From Chitinophaga pinensis (lineage in GTDB: Bacteria; Bacteroidota; Bacteroidia; 2-12-FULL-35-15): DNA of 38,748 bases. Numbering within the stretch: the first letter of the stretch is position 1; each line of letters opens with the position of its first letter. Positions 17,428 to 27,377 of this stretch are shown here, in pieces. The notes under the pieces are model-generated. The model saw only the letters and a program-made list of their open reading frames with translations. It did no database searches and was not told where the DNA came from. Both the position numbers and the translations under genes were made by a program. The stretch spans positions 1 to 38,748 of the forward strand of contig CAMCYR010000028.1 in NCBI GenBank assembly GCA_945885475.1. The letters are read 5' to 3'.

Positions 17428-18804
17428 TTACTTACTTAAATCTGTAAAGTTTTTGTAGAAATAAGGAATTGTTTCAATACCTTTTAAGTAATTGAAAACA
17501 CCATAATGTTCGTTTGGAGAATGAATCGCATCTGAATCTAAACCAAAGCCCATCAATACCGAATCTAATCCCAATTCACTTTTAAACATTGCAACAATAG
17601 GAATACTTCCTCCGCTGCGAACAGGTACCGGTTTTTTACCGAATGTTGTTTCCATTGCCATGCTCGCTGCTTTGTAGGCAACAGATGTACTTGGAGTAAC
17701 AACAGGCTCTCCGCCATGGTGAGGAGTCACTTTTACTTTTACCGATTTAGGAGCGATGCTCTCAAAATAATTTTTGAAAAGTTCGGTTATTTTATCACTG
17801 TTTTGGTGAGGAACTAATCGCATCGAAATTTTAGCATACGCTTTTGAAGCAATGACTGTTTTTGCTCCTTCGCCCTGATAACCGCCCCAGATGCCATTTA
17901 CGTCCAATGTCGGACGGATTGAATTTCTTTCGTTGGTTGTAAATCCCTCTTCACCATGAATATCCGAAAGGTCCAGTGCTTTTTTGTATGCGTCCAAATT
18001 AAATGGTGCTTTCGCCATTTCAGCGCGCTCTTCATCAGTTAAAATTTCTACATCATCATAAAAGCCGGGTATCGTAATGTGGTCTTTATCATCTTTCATT
18101 TTTGCGATCATCTCACATAAAATGTTGATAGGGTTTGCAACTGCTCCTCCATATAATCCGGAATGTAAATCCCGGTTCGGACCTGTTACTTCAACTTCCA
18201 CATAGCTTAATCCACGCAATCCAACAGTAATTGAAGGGATATCGTTTGCAATAATTCCAGTGTCAGAAATCACAATAACATCTGCTTTCAATTTTTCTTT
18301 ATTCGCTTTTACGAAGATTCCAAGGTTTGTTGAGCCAACTTCTTCCTCTCCCTCAATCATGAATTTTACATTACATGGAAGAGAATTGGTTTGCATCATT
18401 AGTTCAAACGCTTTTACATGCATATACATCTGACCTTTATCATCACATGCTCCGCGCGCGTAAATTTTCCCATCTTTAATAACCGGCTCAAATGGGCCTG
18501 AAGTCCATAGTTCAATCGGGTCGGCAGGCTGAACATCATAATGACCGTAAACTAAAACTGTAGGCAATTTAGGATCAATGATTTTCTCTCCATATACGAT
18601 CGGGTATCCTGCAGTTTCACAGATCGCGACATTTTCTGCTCCTGCAGCGATCAGATTTTTCTTTATCGCGTCCGCTGTCTTTATAACATCATTTTTATAA
18701 GCAGCATCAGCGCTTACTGATGGTATGCGCAGCAGTTCAAAAAGTTCGTTTATAAAGCGGTCTTGGTTTTTTTCGATGTAAGCATTAATGTCTGGATTCG
18801 TCAT
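17428..18804 (-). CDS. M20-family dipeptidase / metallopeptidase
   Basis: The 458-residue protein has the M20 metal site: VYGHYDVQP with H88 and D90, the bridging aspartate in ARGACDDKGQ (121-122), catalytic and metal glutamates in EGEEEVGS (152-155), an aspartate in ISDTG and a late histidine in DAIHSPNEHYG. It also has the dimerisation lid domain (GPNRDLHSGLYGGAVANP). The length and the motif order match the dipeptidase/carnosinase-like group that cleaves dipeptides with two zinc ions. There is no signal peptide, so it is cytoplasmic. It is a single-gene transcript, with a long upstream region and a terminator after it. Confidence 0.94.
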   Translation of the reverse strand: MTNPDINAYIEKNQDRFINELFELLRIPSVSADAAYKNDVIKTADAIKKNLIAAGAENVAICETAGYPIVYGEKIIDPKLPTVLVYGHYDVQPADPIELWTSGPFEPVIKDGKIYARGACDDKGQMYMHVKAFELMMQTNSLPCNVKFMIEGEEEVGSTNLGIFVKANKEKLKADVIVISDTGIIANDIPSITVGLRGLSYVEVEVTGPNRDLHSGLYGGAVANPINILCEMIAKMKDDKDHITIPGFYDDVEILTDEERAEMAKAPFNLDAYKKALDLSDIHGEEGFTTNERNSIRPTLDVNGIWGGYQGEGAKTVIASKAYAKISMRLVPHQNSDKITELFKNYFESIAPKSVKVKVTPHHGGEPVVTPSTSVAYKAASMAMETTFGKKPVPVRSGGSIPIVAMFKSELGLDSVLMGFGLDSDAIHSPNEHYGVFNYLKGIETIPYFYKNFTDLSK

Positions 18805-19298
18805 TTTGTATAATTTTTGAAGTGTATGAATGTGATAATGTGCAGCAATTGAATTTTCAAATACAAATTTGCAATTATTATTGATACCAAATTAATTCAG
18901 GCCTTTTTTTGGTAAAAATTATGCCTGAATATTTTAGAGTAAAAGCCAATCTGTTTATCCGGCTATAAGTACTGCTTGTTCCTCCGGCAAAGGATTGTAA
19001 GCGATTAATTGATCTGAAATACTCGTTTTAGCGACTTTTTGGCATTTCAACAGCTAAGAAATTGATCAGTCTCATTTTTAAAAACGACTAAAAAGGAGTT
19101 TTTTCGCTGTAGATTCTGATGTTGCCTTGCAACTATCTGATACGATTACACGTCTGCTTTAAGATGTGAATGAAATCAGTCCTTCTGTATCATTTGATTC
19201 TTTCGATCGATGAACACTTAAAAAAGCAGCTTAAGTAGAACTTTTTTCGATAATTTTTTTGATATATTTGTTTGATTTTCAGTTTGTAATAGATAAAA
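18805..19298. other. 494-nt intergenic region upstream of the type IX-secreted cluster
   Basis: No coding potential is seen. It contains a hairpin with 8-bp arms ATTCAGGC (18895-18902) and GCCTGAAT (18923-18930) whose loop carries the T-run, so it is not a normal terminator. A good -7 box TATATTTG sits at 19263-19270, 28 nt before the ATG of the first secreted protein. The rest shows no recognisable element. Confidence 0.55.
19263..19270 (+). promoter_or_regulatory. -7 box of the type IX-secreted protein operon
   Basis: TATATTTG matches TAnnTTTG and lies 28 nt before the ATG at 19299. The next two genes follow with gaps of 23 and 34 nt, so this promoter may serve all three. Confidence 0.6.
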
Positions 19299-21464
19299 AT
19301 GATTCATTTCATACAGATAAGAAATAGCCTTTTTACAGTAATAGCCTTTTGCTTTTTTTGTGGCAATACAATGGCGCAGCTTACAACTAGCACTGCACTC
19401 ACACCGGCATTGATGGTTCAAAACGTACTTTTGGGTGGTGGAATTTCTGCAGCGGGCATTACTTATGTAGGAAGTACGGCTGCAAGAGGAACCTTCAACG
19501 GTGTTTCATCAAATATCGGCTTTGCCTCCGGAATTCTTCTCAGCAGCGGTGATCTTACGAATGCAATCGGTCCAAATAACATGTCTGGTGCTTCCACAAT
19601 GAATGCACTACCCGGAGATCCCGACTTGAATATCATTATGGCGCCTACATTGAGTTATGACGCCACAATTATTGAATTTGACTTTGTTGCCACCTCAGAC
19701 AGTATCCGTTTTAATTATGTCTTTGGTTCGGAAGAATACATGGAATTTGTGAGTACCACACCCGGTGCTATCAACGATGGTTTTGGCTTTTTTATCAGTG
19801 GGCCCGGTATTGCTGGTCCCTTTAGTGGTGGTGCTCAGAATATCGCACTTGTACCCGGAACAAGTCTGCCTGTTACAATGTTCAATCTGAGCTTAAATAC
19901 CAATTCCGCCTATTATTTTGATAATGGAGATGGATTTGGAACCGGTACGGCTCCCGATGGCTTGACGGTTCAGTACGATGGATTCACGGTCCCTTTAGTT
20001 GCTGTTGCTGCTGTTCAGTGCGGACAAACCTATCATATTAAACTTGCGATAGCGGATGGAGGAGATGATATTTTGGACTCAGGTGTATTTATTGAAGAAG
20101 GTAGTTTTACAAGTACCGGAAATATATTGATGTCTTCCTCAACATCTTTTGGCGGTAGCGTTACCGGAAACGATACAACCATTTATGAAGGCTGTGGTTT
20201 TGCTACTATCTTATTCGATAGAGGGAGTACCAATCTCTCTGTTGCCGACACCTTTGCGTACTCACTTTCCGGATCTGCAACAAATGGAGCGGATTATTCT
20301 TTGATTGCTGACAGTGTCTATTTTGCTGTTGGACAGGATTCAGCATACATCAGCATCAACTCGCTGCCTGACGACTTGACCGAAGGACCCGAAACGGTTA
20401 TTTTAACTGTTTATGCAAATACTCCTTGTGGTAATGATACAGCTACAATTACACTCCTGATCATTAATTCGCCTCCACTAACAATTAATCTGAATAATGA
20501 TACCACATTGGTTTGCCCCTTTGTTAATCTGCCCTTAACGGCAACTGCAGCTGGTGGCGTCGCTATTGGGAATTATACTTATAGTTGGACAAATGCAACA
20601 AGTTCAACTGCATCAGCAGTTGTTAACCCTCTTGTAACAACTACCTATTATCTTACTGTAAATGATAGTTGCGGCAATACGGCTACCGACAGTGTTGTCA
20701 TTAATATAAATCCGTATACGCCTCTGCAATTAACATTAACAAGTGATACAATAATTTGCGGAGGGAACAATGTTCTTCTTGATGCAGATCCTTCTTTTGG
20801 CTTGCCGGATTATATTTACAGCTGGTCGCCTTCCATCTCATTGATTGATTCAGCAGCTGTTTTACCAGGTACTTCCACCAGTTATAGTGTTATCGTTACT
20901 GACAATTGTGGATTAACTATTTCGGATACAGTAACGGTTACAGTATTCCCGATTGCTGCCGATTTTGGCTACCGCTTTATCACGAATCAAAGTGTGCACT
21001 TTCAAAATCAGTCGACTGCTGCTATTTCTTATTTTTGGAATTTTGGTGACGGATCACAGGATTCAACTTCAACGGAGGACAGTCCAATTCATAATTATAT
21101 CAATGACGGAACCTATACCGTTATGTTAATCTCCACAAATAGCGAAGGCTGCAGTGATACTGTTTACCAGAGTGTAATAGTGCTTCCTGATTTTTATTTT
21201 TATTTCCCGAATGCGTTTACTCCGAATGCAAGTGGACGAAACGACCTTTTTATGGGTTACGGTGTGGGAATAAAAAAATACAATATGAAAATTTATAATC
21301 GCTGGGGAGAAAAACTTTTTGAAACAGAAGATCTGTATACCGGTTGGGATGGGACATTTATGGGGCAAAAAGCACCTTCAGCTGTTTATGCTGTCATCTT
21401 CGATCTGGAAGGATATAACTTTGAAGTTGTGAGAAGGTTCGGAAGCATTACCTTAGTTCGTTAA
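19299..21464 (+). CDS. Type IX-secreted choice-of-anchor-L protein with PKD domain (paralog 1)
   Basis: A signal peptide ends near GNTMAQ. The N-terminal 240 residues are a choice-of-anchor L domain (GISAAGITYVGSTAARGTFNG, FNYVFGSEEYMEFV, YHIKLAIADGGDDILDSGVFIE). A Calx-beta-like segment (GSATNGADYSLIADSVYFAVGQDSAYI), two Ig/SprB-like repeats and a PKD domain (FWNFGDGSQDSTS) follow. The last 90 residues are the gliding-motility-associated C-terminal domain: FYFPNAFTPNASGRNDLF, YNRWGEKLFET, GWDGTF and a final ITLVR. This type B domain directs export through the type IX system and surface retention. It is likely a cell-surface adhesin or carbohydrate-binding protein. It is a close paralog of the next gene. 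Confidence 0.92.
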   Translation: MIHFIQIRNSLFTVIAFCFFCGNTMAQLTTSTALTPALMVQNVLLGGGISAAGITYVGSTAARGTFNGVSSNIGFASGILLSSGDLTNAIGPNNMSGASTMNALPGDPDLNIIMAPTLSYDATIIEFDFVATSDSIRFNYVFGSEEYMEFVSTTPGAINDGFGFFISGPGIAGPFSGGAQNIALVPGTSLPVTMFNLSLNTNSAYYFDNGDGFGTGTAPDGLTVQYDGFTVPLVAVAAVQCGQTYHIKLAIADGGDDILDSGVFIEEGSFTSTGNILMSSSTSFGGSVTGNDTTIYEGCGFATILFDRGSTNLSVADTFAYSLSGSATNGADYSLIADSVYFAVGQDSAYISINSLPDDLTEGPETVILTVYANTPCGNDTATITLLIINSPPLTINLNNDTTLVCPFVNLPLTATAAGGVAIGNYTYSWTNATSSTASAVVNPLVTTTYYLTVNDSCGNTATDSVVININPYTPLQLTLTSDTIICGGNNVLLDADPSFGLPDYIYSWSPSISLIDSAAVLPGTSTSYSVIVTDNCGLTISDTVTVTVFPIAADFGYRFITNQSVHFQNQSTAAISYFWNFGDGSQDSTSTEDSPIHNYINDGTYTVMLISTNSEGCSDTVYQSVIVLPDFYFYFPNAFTPNASGRNDLFMGYGVGIKKYNMKIYNRWGEKLFETEDLYTGWDGTFMGQKAPSAVYAVIFDLEGYNFEVVRRFGSITLVR

Positions 21465-21487
21465 TAATTAAAATAATAAAAAAAATC

Positions 21488-23506
21488 ATGAAATTAATTA
21501 TCAAAAAAATCTCAGCAGGTATAATTGCAGTTTTTGTTTTTAACACTGCTGCTGCTCAATTAACTGTATCTATTGCAACACCAATTTTAGCGGTAGATAC
21601 TTTGCTGGGTGATGGTGTTACTGCCAGTGGAATTACTTTTTCAGGAGCTGCTAATTATTGTGGAACTTTTAATGGTGCATTTTCTAATATTGGATTTACC
21701 TCTGGTGCAATGCTAACTACTGGTGATATAAATGTGGCTCCAGGACCTAATGTTGCTGCAGGAAGTACGATGGGAGGAACGGGTGCTGTTTGTGCCGATC
21801 CCGAATTGAATGCTATTTCTTCAACTGTACTTTATGATGCCGCAATTCTTGAATTTGATTTTATTCCAACATCCGATACTGTAAAATTCCGTTATGTTTT
21901 TGCTTCGGAAGAATATCCTGAATTTGTATGTTCAAATTTTAATGATGTATTTGGTTTCTTTATTTCCGGACCAAATCCTGCAGGTGGAAGCTATACAAAT
22001 CAAAATATTGCAATTATTCCTGGTTCAGGAGGATTGCCTGTTGCCATCAATACCGTTAATCCAGGAGTTGCTGGTGGTTTCGGAGCAGCTGGTTGTACGA
22101 GTCTTGCTTATTCTTCACTTTATGTGAACAACGAAACCCCTCCAGGTGCAACGGTTGCTTATGATGGATTTACTGTTCCACTTACTGCGCTTGCTGCTGT
22201 AAATTGCGGACAAACATATCACATTAAACTTGCTATTGCAGATGCTGGTGATGGTAGCTGGGATTCGGGTGTTTTTTTAGAAGCGGGTAGTTTCAGCAGC
22301 CAGGGTGTTACGATTGTCCCTGAAATTTCTTATGGTGGAGCAAACGATTCAACATTATATGAAGGCTGCGGATTGGCTTGTATCTACTTTGTAAGAACAT
22401 CTAATCTTGCAAATGCCGATACAGTGAACTTAACGATCGGAGGATCGGCGGTAAATGGTGTTGATTATAACACAGGTGTCGTAGGTGTTCCTTTGCCTTC
22501 ACAATTATTTTTTGCTGCGGGACAAGATTCGCTTTCTTATTGTATCAATGCTGTATCTGACACATTTTTAGAAGGCTTGGATACCATTCAATTGTCTATT
22601 CTAATTGCAGGCGCTTGCGGAGGTTCGATTACAACTGCAACTATTTATTTGAATGAATATATACCTCTTACCTTAAGCTTGAGTGATACAACATTCTGTA
22701 ACCTTGGTGGAGTTTTTACGCTGAATGCGGAGGTGGAGGGTGGAGTTGAACCATACTCCTATACCTGGAGTGCCGGCTTGCCTTCCATACCAAGTCCAAC
22801 GGTTACAGTATCTTCCACAACAACCTATGTAGTTACTGTGGATGATGCCTGCGATGGTGCGATTGACCCAACGCCTGCAGTAACAGATTCTGCAACCATC
22901 ACGGTTGCTGTATTTGCCCCCATGGTTGTAAATGCCGGAAGCGACATGATTGTTTGTCCGGGTGATCTGCTAAACCTTAATGCACTCATCACTGGTGGCG
23001 GATCGCCTTTTACATACAGCTGGACAACATTAGCGGGATCCGATAACGTTAATTCACCAAATACAGCTGCAACTGTGGTATCTGCAAATGAAAACGGAAC
23101 TTATCAGGTTACCATTACAGATATATGTGGTAACATTCAAAACGACCAAATCTCGATTACTGTTGAAACAAGTTGTGTTCTTAACATTCCGAATATTATT
23201 ACTCCTGATGGAAACGGTCCGTCCGTTAACGAATTTTTCTATGTAGAAAATCTAGATAAGTTCCCTGGAAGTTCTTTAGCGATTTTCAATCGTTGGGGGA
23301 ATAAAGTATTCGAAAGTGATGATTATAAAAACGATTGGAACGGTTCAAAGTATGTGGATGGCGTGTATTATTATGTTTTAACAGTTCCCGTTTCCGGAAT
23401 AGTATCAGCTAAATCAAACCAAGTAGATTATTCTTCTTATAAAACAAGCAGTTTGGAAAGTAACAAAGTATTTGCCGGTTTTTTTCATATCACTCGTTCG
23501 AAATAA
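21488..23506 (+). CDS. Type IX-secreted choice-of-anchor-L protein (paralog 2)
   Basis: The layout matches the previous gene: signal peptide ending near NTAAAQ, choice-of-anchor L domain (GVTASGITFSGAANYCGTFNG, FRYVFASEEYPEFV, YHIKLAIADAGDGSWDSGVFLE), Calx-beta-like segment and Ig/SprB-like repeats. It has no clear PKD domain. The C-terminus is the type B sorting domain (LNIPNIITPDGNGPSVNEFFYVENL, IFNRWGNKVFES, DWNGSKYVDGVYYY). It is unusual because about 25 extra residues (VSAKSNQVDYSSYKTSS...) sit between YVLTVP and the final FAGFFHITRSK. The adjacent copies most likely arose by tandem duplication and then diverged. Both are probably surface-displayed. Confidence 0.9.
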   Translation: MKLIIKKISAGIIAVFVFNTAAAQLTVSIATPILAVDTLLGDGVTASGITFSGAANYCGTFNGAFSNIGFTSGAMLTTGDINVAPGPNVAAGSTMGGTGAVCADPELNAISSTVLYDAAILEFDFIPTSDTVKFRYVFASEEYPEFVCSNFNDVFGFFISGPNPAGGSYTNQNIAIIPGSGGLPVAINTVNPGVAGGFGAAGCTSLAYSSLYVNNETPPGATVAYDGFTVPLTALAAVNCGQTYHIKLAIADAGDGSWDSGVFLEAGSFSSQGVTIVPEISYGGANDSTLYEGCGLACIYFVRTSNLANADTVNLTIGGSAVNGVDYNTGVVGVPLPSQLFFAAGQDSLSYCINAVSDTFLEGLDTIQLSILIAGACGGSITTATIYLNEYIPLTLSLSDTTFCNLGGVFTLNAEVEGGVEPYSYTWSAGLPSIPSPTVTVSSTTTYVVTVDDACDGAIDPTPAVTDSATITVAVFAPMVVNAGSDMIVCPGDLLNLNALITGGGSPFTYSWTTLAGSDNVNSPNTAATVVSANENGTYQVTITDICGNIQNDQISITVETSCVLNIPNIITPDGNGPSVNEFFYVENLDKFPGSSLAIFNRWGNKVFESDDYKNDWNGSKYVDGVYYYVLTVPVSGIVSAKSNQVDYSSYKTSSLESNKVFAGFFHITRSK

Positions 23507-23540
23507 TTAAGAAGAAACCTTTTTTCAATGAGTTTTAACA

Positions 23541-25715
23541 ATGAACTTAAAACGATTTCTCTTATTCTTTTTTATCATAATTCTGTCATCAGAAAATTTC
23601 GCAACCCACATTGTGGGTGGCGAAATTTATTATGATAATCTTGGTGGGAATAATTACCGCATTACTTTAAAAGTATACCGCGATTGTTACAATGGGGTTC
23701 CGCTCCTGGATGATCCTGCCTGCATTTTTATTTTTAACAGTGCAGGAGTATTTATCGATAGTATTGAAATTCCGCGTCCACCAACGGTTATTTTACCTCC
23801 AACAATCAATAATCCTTGTTTTATTCCTCCTACAAATATTTGTGTTGAAGAAGGTATTTATCAGGCCGTAGTTAATTTGCCGAATATACCTGGTGGATAC
23901 AATTTAACTTACCAGCGTTGCTGTCGGAATGGAACGATTTTAAATTTGATTTTACCCGGTGATGTAGGTTCAACGTACATGGCACACATTCCCGATAACT
24001 CCGTTGCCCCCGGAAATAGCAGTCCGCGTTATACAAATTTCCCTCCTATTTTTTTATGTGCCGGTGTACCTTTGTTTTTTGATCATTCCGCCACCGACCC
24101 TGATGGCGACTCCTTGTATTACGAATTGTGTGATCCTTATACAGGCTTAGATCCATCTTGTCCTTCCCTTGGGCCACCTGGTGCCGCCGCAGGTTGTCCC
24201 GGTATCGGAATGCCACCACCATATGCTTTTGTTCCATGGCAGGCACCTTACAATGCAGCGTATCCGATGAGTGCTTTGCCTGTTATTTCTGTGAATCCAA
24301 TTACGGGATTAATGACAGGAACGCCAAATATGGTTGGTCAGTGGGTGGTTGGCGTGTGTGTGAGCGAATACCGTGCTGGTGTTCTGATCGATGTAAACAA
24401 AAGAGATTTTCAGTTCAACGTAGTTACTTGTCCGGGTTTACCAGTTGCCTCCATTCCACAACAAACTACCTATTGCTTTGGCTACACTGTAAATTTTTCT
24501 CAAGCAAGTATTAATGCCTTTTCATACCACTGGGACTTTGGTGATCCATCTACACCATTAGATACGGCAAATATTTTATCGCCTTCTTGGACCTATGCTG
24601 ATTCAGGAACCTACATTGTGACATTGATCATTAATCCGGGTACATCGTGTGCTGATACGAATTCAAATACTTTTTATATTTACCCCTTGCTAGATCCAAC
24701 TTTTTCCCCTCCTCCGGGAGAATGTATTTATGAGAACAGTTTTAATTTTTCCGGCGCAGGTGCATTTTTGGGTAACGGAACTTTTTTATGGAATTTTGGT
24801 TCGCATGCTTCGCCTGTATCGAGCACGAATGTCAATCCGACAAATATTGTATTTGATTCTGTCGGAACATTTCCCATTACCTTTACAGTAACTGAAAATG
24901 GCTGCACAGAAGCATTCACCTCCAGTATAAATGTTTATCCAAAACCTGTTGCAGCTTATACCTTGGGTTCGCCTATTGCTTGTGATCTTCAACCAGTACA
25001 GTTTTTAGATGGCTCTACTGGTGATACGCCGCTCAGTTATTTTTGGACTTTTGGAGATGGCGCATCAACGAGCGAACAAAATCCAAGTCATATTTATCCT
25101 TCTATTGGACTATATCCAACTAGTTTAATCATTTCTACAGCAAATGGTTGTAAAGATACATTCGACTTACCTTCACCTGTTTCTGTTTTCCCCTCCCCTG
25201 ATGCTGGATTAACAGCAGCTCCGACTGATACATCTATTTTCTATCCGGAGGTTACAGTTGCTGATATCAGTTCCGGGGCGACCGATTGCGATATTTATTG
25301 GGGCGATGGAAGCACCAGCAGCAATTGTGATACATCGCATGCATACGCAAATCCGGGAACCTTCACAATTATGCAAGTTGTTACAAACGCAGTTGGATGC
25401 AAGGATACAGCATATATCGAAGTGATCATTCGTCCCGAATTTTTATTTTGGATTCCAAACGCATTCACGCCAAATGGAAACGGCTTGAACGATATTTTTA
25501 AGCCTAAACTTTTAGGCGTTCATGACTATACGTTTTTAATTTTTGATCGCTGGGGAGAAAAAATATTTGAAACAAACAACAAAGAAGTTGGTTGGAATGG
25601 TTATTTTAAAGGTAGATTGTGTACAAACGATGTATTTGTTTACAAGATAAATTTTCGTGACGATGTAGATAATTTAGATCATCAATATATTGGAAGAGTA
25701 ACATTAGTAAGATAA
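23541..25715 (+). CDS. Type IX-secreted multi-PKD surface protein
   Basis: A signal peptide (FLLFFFIIILSSENFA) is followed by THIVGGEIYYDNLGGNNYRI and a Cys-rich first domain (YRDCYNG, YQRCCRNG), an opening common in large Bacteroidota surface proteins. Cadherin/dystroglycan-like sequence (DHSATDPDGDSLYYELCDP, NPITGLMTGTP) leads into several PKD domains (YHWDFGDPS, FLWNFGSHA, YFWTFGDGASTS, IYWGDGSTSS). The end is a type B sorting domain (FLFWIPNAFTPNGNGLNDIF, IFDRWGEKIFET, final GRVTLVR). It probably acts in adhesion or matrix binding on the cell surface. It is the third gene of the secreted cluster, in the same direction, 34 nt after the second. Confidence 0.92.
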   Translation: MNLKRFLLFFFIIILSSENFATHIVGGEIYYDNLGGNNYRITLKVYRDCYNGVPLLDDPACIFIFNSAGVFIDSIEIPRPPTVILPPTINNPCFIPPTNICVEEGIYQAVVNLPNIPGGYNLTYQRCCRNGTILNLILPGDVGSTYMAHIPDNSVAPGNSSPRYTNFPPIFLCAGVPLFFDHSATDPDGDSLYYELCDPYTGLDPSCPSLGPPGAAAGCPGIGMPPPYAFVPWQAPYNAAYPMSALPVISVNPITGLMTGTPNMVGQWVVGVCVSEYRAGVLIDVNKRDFQFNVVTCPGLPVASIPQQTTYCFGYTVNFSQASINAFSYHWDFGDPSTPLDTANILSPSWTYADSGTYIVTLIINPGTSCADTNSNTFYIYPLLDPTFSPPPGECIYENSFNFSGAGAFLGNGTFLWNFGSHASPVSSTNVNPTNIVFDSVGTFPITFTVTENGCTEAFTSSINVYPKPVAAYTLGSPIACDLQPVQFLDGSTGDTPLSYFWTFGDGASTSEQNPSHIYPSIGLYPTSLIISTANGCKDTFDLPSPVSVFPSPDAGLTAAPTDTSIFYPEVTVADISSGATDCDIYWGDGSTSSNCDTSHAYANPGTFTIMQVVTNAVGCKDTAYIEVIIRPEFLFWIPNAFTPNGNGLNDIFKPKLLGVHDYTFLIFDRWGEKIFETNNKEVGWNGYFKGRLCTNDVFVYKINFRDDVDNLDHQYIGRVTLVR

Positions 25716-25840
25716 GTTCAGCTTTAAATTTACACCACTTTTAATTCCCTTCCTAATGCTCAATAGGTTATGAATTCCTTTCTATGATCCATTCATGAAA
25801 GGTTGTTAAATGAAAGAATGTTATTTTTTAAAAAATAAAT

Positions 25841-27355
25841 TTAAACTAAAACGTCACCATTCATTTCATTTGGAATATCAATCCCCATTATTTTTAAGAT
25901 GGTAGGAGCAATGTCCGCTAATTTTCCGGGTTTAACATTTTTGTAATCACTGTCAATTAGAATACAGGGAACAGGATTGGTTGTATGCGCGGTGTTGGGT
26001 GATCCATCCGCGTTGAGCATGAAATCGGAGTTGCCATGGTCGGCAATAATAATAAATGAATATCCTTTTTCAATTCCGGTTTCAACTACTCTTTGAGCAC
26101 AAGCATCCACTGTTTCCACCGCTTTAATTACGGCATTATAGTCTCCTGTATGTCCTACCATATCCGCATTTGCGAAGTTCAAACAAATGAAATCTATTTC
26201 TCCTTTTTGCAGTTCAGGAATAATAGCATCGGTTAATTCTACCGCACTCATTTCCGGTTTTAAATCATAGGTAGCCACTTTTGGTGAGGGAACCATGATT
26301 CTTTTTTCACCATTGAATTCTTTTTCTCTTCCACCTGAAAAGAAGAAGGTAACATGCGGATATTTTTCTGTTTCTGCAATTCGTATTTGCTTCTTTCCCG
26401 CTTTTTCTAAAACTTCCGCAAGCGTATTTACAAGATTATCTTTGTCGTACAGGATGTGAATATTTTTGAACCTTGCGTCATAGGTAGTCATTGTTACATA
26501 ATAAAGTGGTAACACGTTCATTCCGAATTCAGGCATATCACTTTGTGTCAATACCTCAGTGATCTCTCTGCAGCGGTCGGTGCGGAAATTAAAACAAATT
26601 ACAACATCATTTTCTTTGATAACAGCAATCGGATTTCCTATAGCATCGGTACGTATAATCGGCTTAATGAATTCGTCAGTGATATTTTCAGCATATGACT
26701 CTTGGATGGCATCAATAATATTTTGTGTCTTAGAGCCTTCAGCTTTTACTAATAGATTGTAGGCGATTTTAACACGTTCCCAGCGCTTATCTCTGTCCAT
26801 AGCATAATAGCGGCCAATGACACTTGCTATTTTCCCTGTCGATGTTTTTAAATGATTTTCCAGATTAGTCATGAAGCCTAATCCGCTTTTGGGATCTGTA
26901 TCGCGGCCATCTGTGAAGGCATGGATAAATACATTATTTAATCCTTTTTCTTTAGCGAGGTCACACAGGTAGTGCAGATGTCCTTGCGATGAATGAACTC
27001 CACCCTCCGAAACTAATCCGATAAAATGAACTGCTTTGTTGTTTTTTTTCGCGTGTTCGAAGGCTTTTACCAATTCTGTATTGGTATCAATTGTTTTTTC
27101 TCGAACAGCTTTATTAATACGCGCAAAATCCTGATATACGATTCTGCCTGCACCAATATTTAAATGTCCTACTTCACTATTACCCATTTGTCCTGCAGGC
27201 AAACCTACGTCTTCACCGGAGGTTCGTAATGTTGAATGAGGATATTTAGCATACAAGCTATCAACAAAAGGTGTATTTGAATTTGCAATGGCATCGGATT
27301 TAGAGCCATTTCCGATACCCCAACCGTCTAATATTAATAATGCTACCTTTTTCAT
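25841..27355 (-). CDS. gpmI: 2,3-bisphosphoglycerate-independent phosphoglycerate mutase
   Basis: The 504-residue enzyme interconverts 3- and 2-phosphoglycerate in glycolysis and gluconeogenesis. It shows the alkaline-phosphatase-fold metal site LLILDGWG (D10) and the phosphorylated serine S60 in AGQMGNSEVGHLNIGAGR, then FIHAFTDGRDTDP, YYAMDRDKRWER, FFFSGGREKEF, NFANADMVGHTGD and IIADHGNSD. Length is normal for the manganese-dependent GpmI. It starts 22 nt after the stop of the histidine kinase gene on the same strand, so the two are probably co-transcribed. It converges with the secreted-protein cluster. Confidence 0.96.
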   Translation of the reverse strand: MKKVALLILDGWGIGNGSKSDAIANSNTPFVDSLYAKYPHSTLRTSGEDVGLPAGQMGNSEVGHLNIGAGRIVYQDFARINKAVREKTIDTNTELVKAFEHAKKNNKAVHFIGLVSEGGVHSSQGHLHYLCDLAKEKGLNNVFIHAFTDGRDTDPKSGLGFMTNLENHLKTSTGKIASVIGRYYAMDRDKRWERVKIAYNLLVKAEGSKTQNIIDAIQESYAENITDEFIKPIIRTDAIGNPIAVIKENDVVICFNFRTDRCREITEVLTQSDMPEFGMNVLPLYYVTMTTYDARFKNIHILYDKDNLVNTLAEVLEKAGKKQIRIAETEKYPHVTFFFSGGREKEFNGEKRIMVPSPKVATYDLKPEMSAVELTDAIIPELQKGEIDFICLNFANADMVGHTGDYNAVIKAVETVDACAQRVVETGIEKGYSFIIIADHGNSDFMLNADGSPNTAHTTNPVPCILIDSDYKNVKPGKLADIAPTILKIMGIDIPNEMNGDVLV

Positions 27356-27377
27356 TCTAATTTTTATCTGTGATCAA

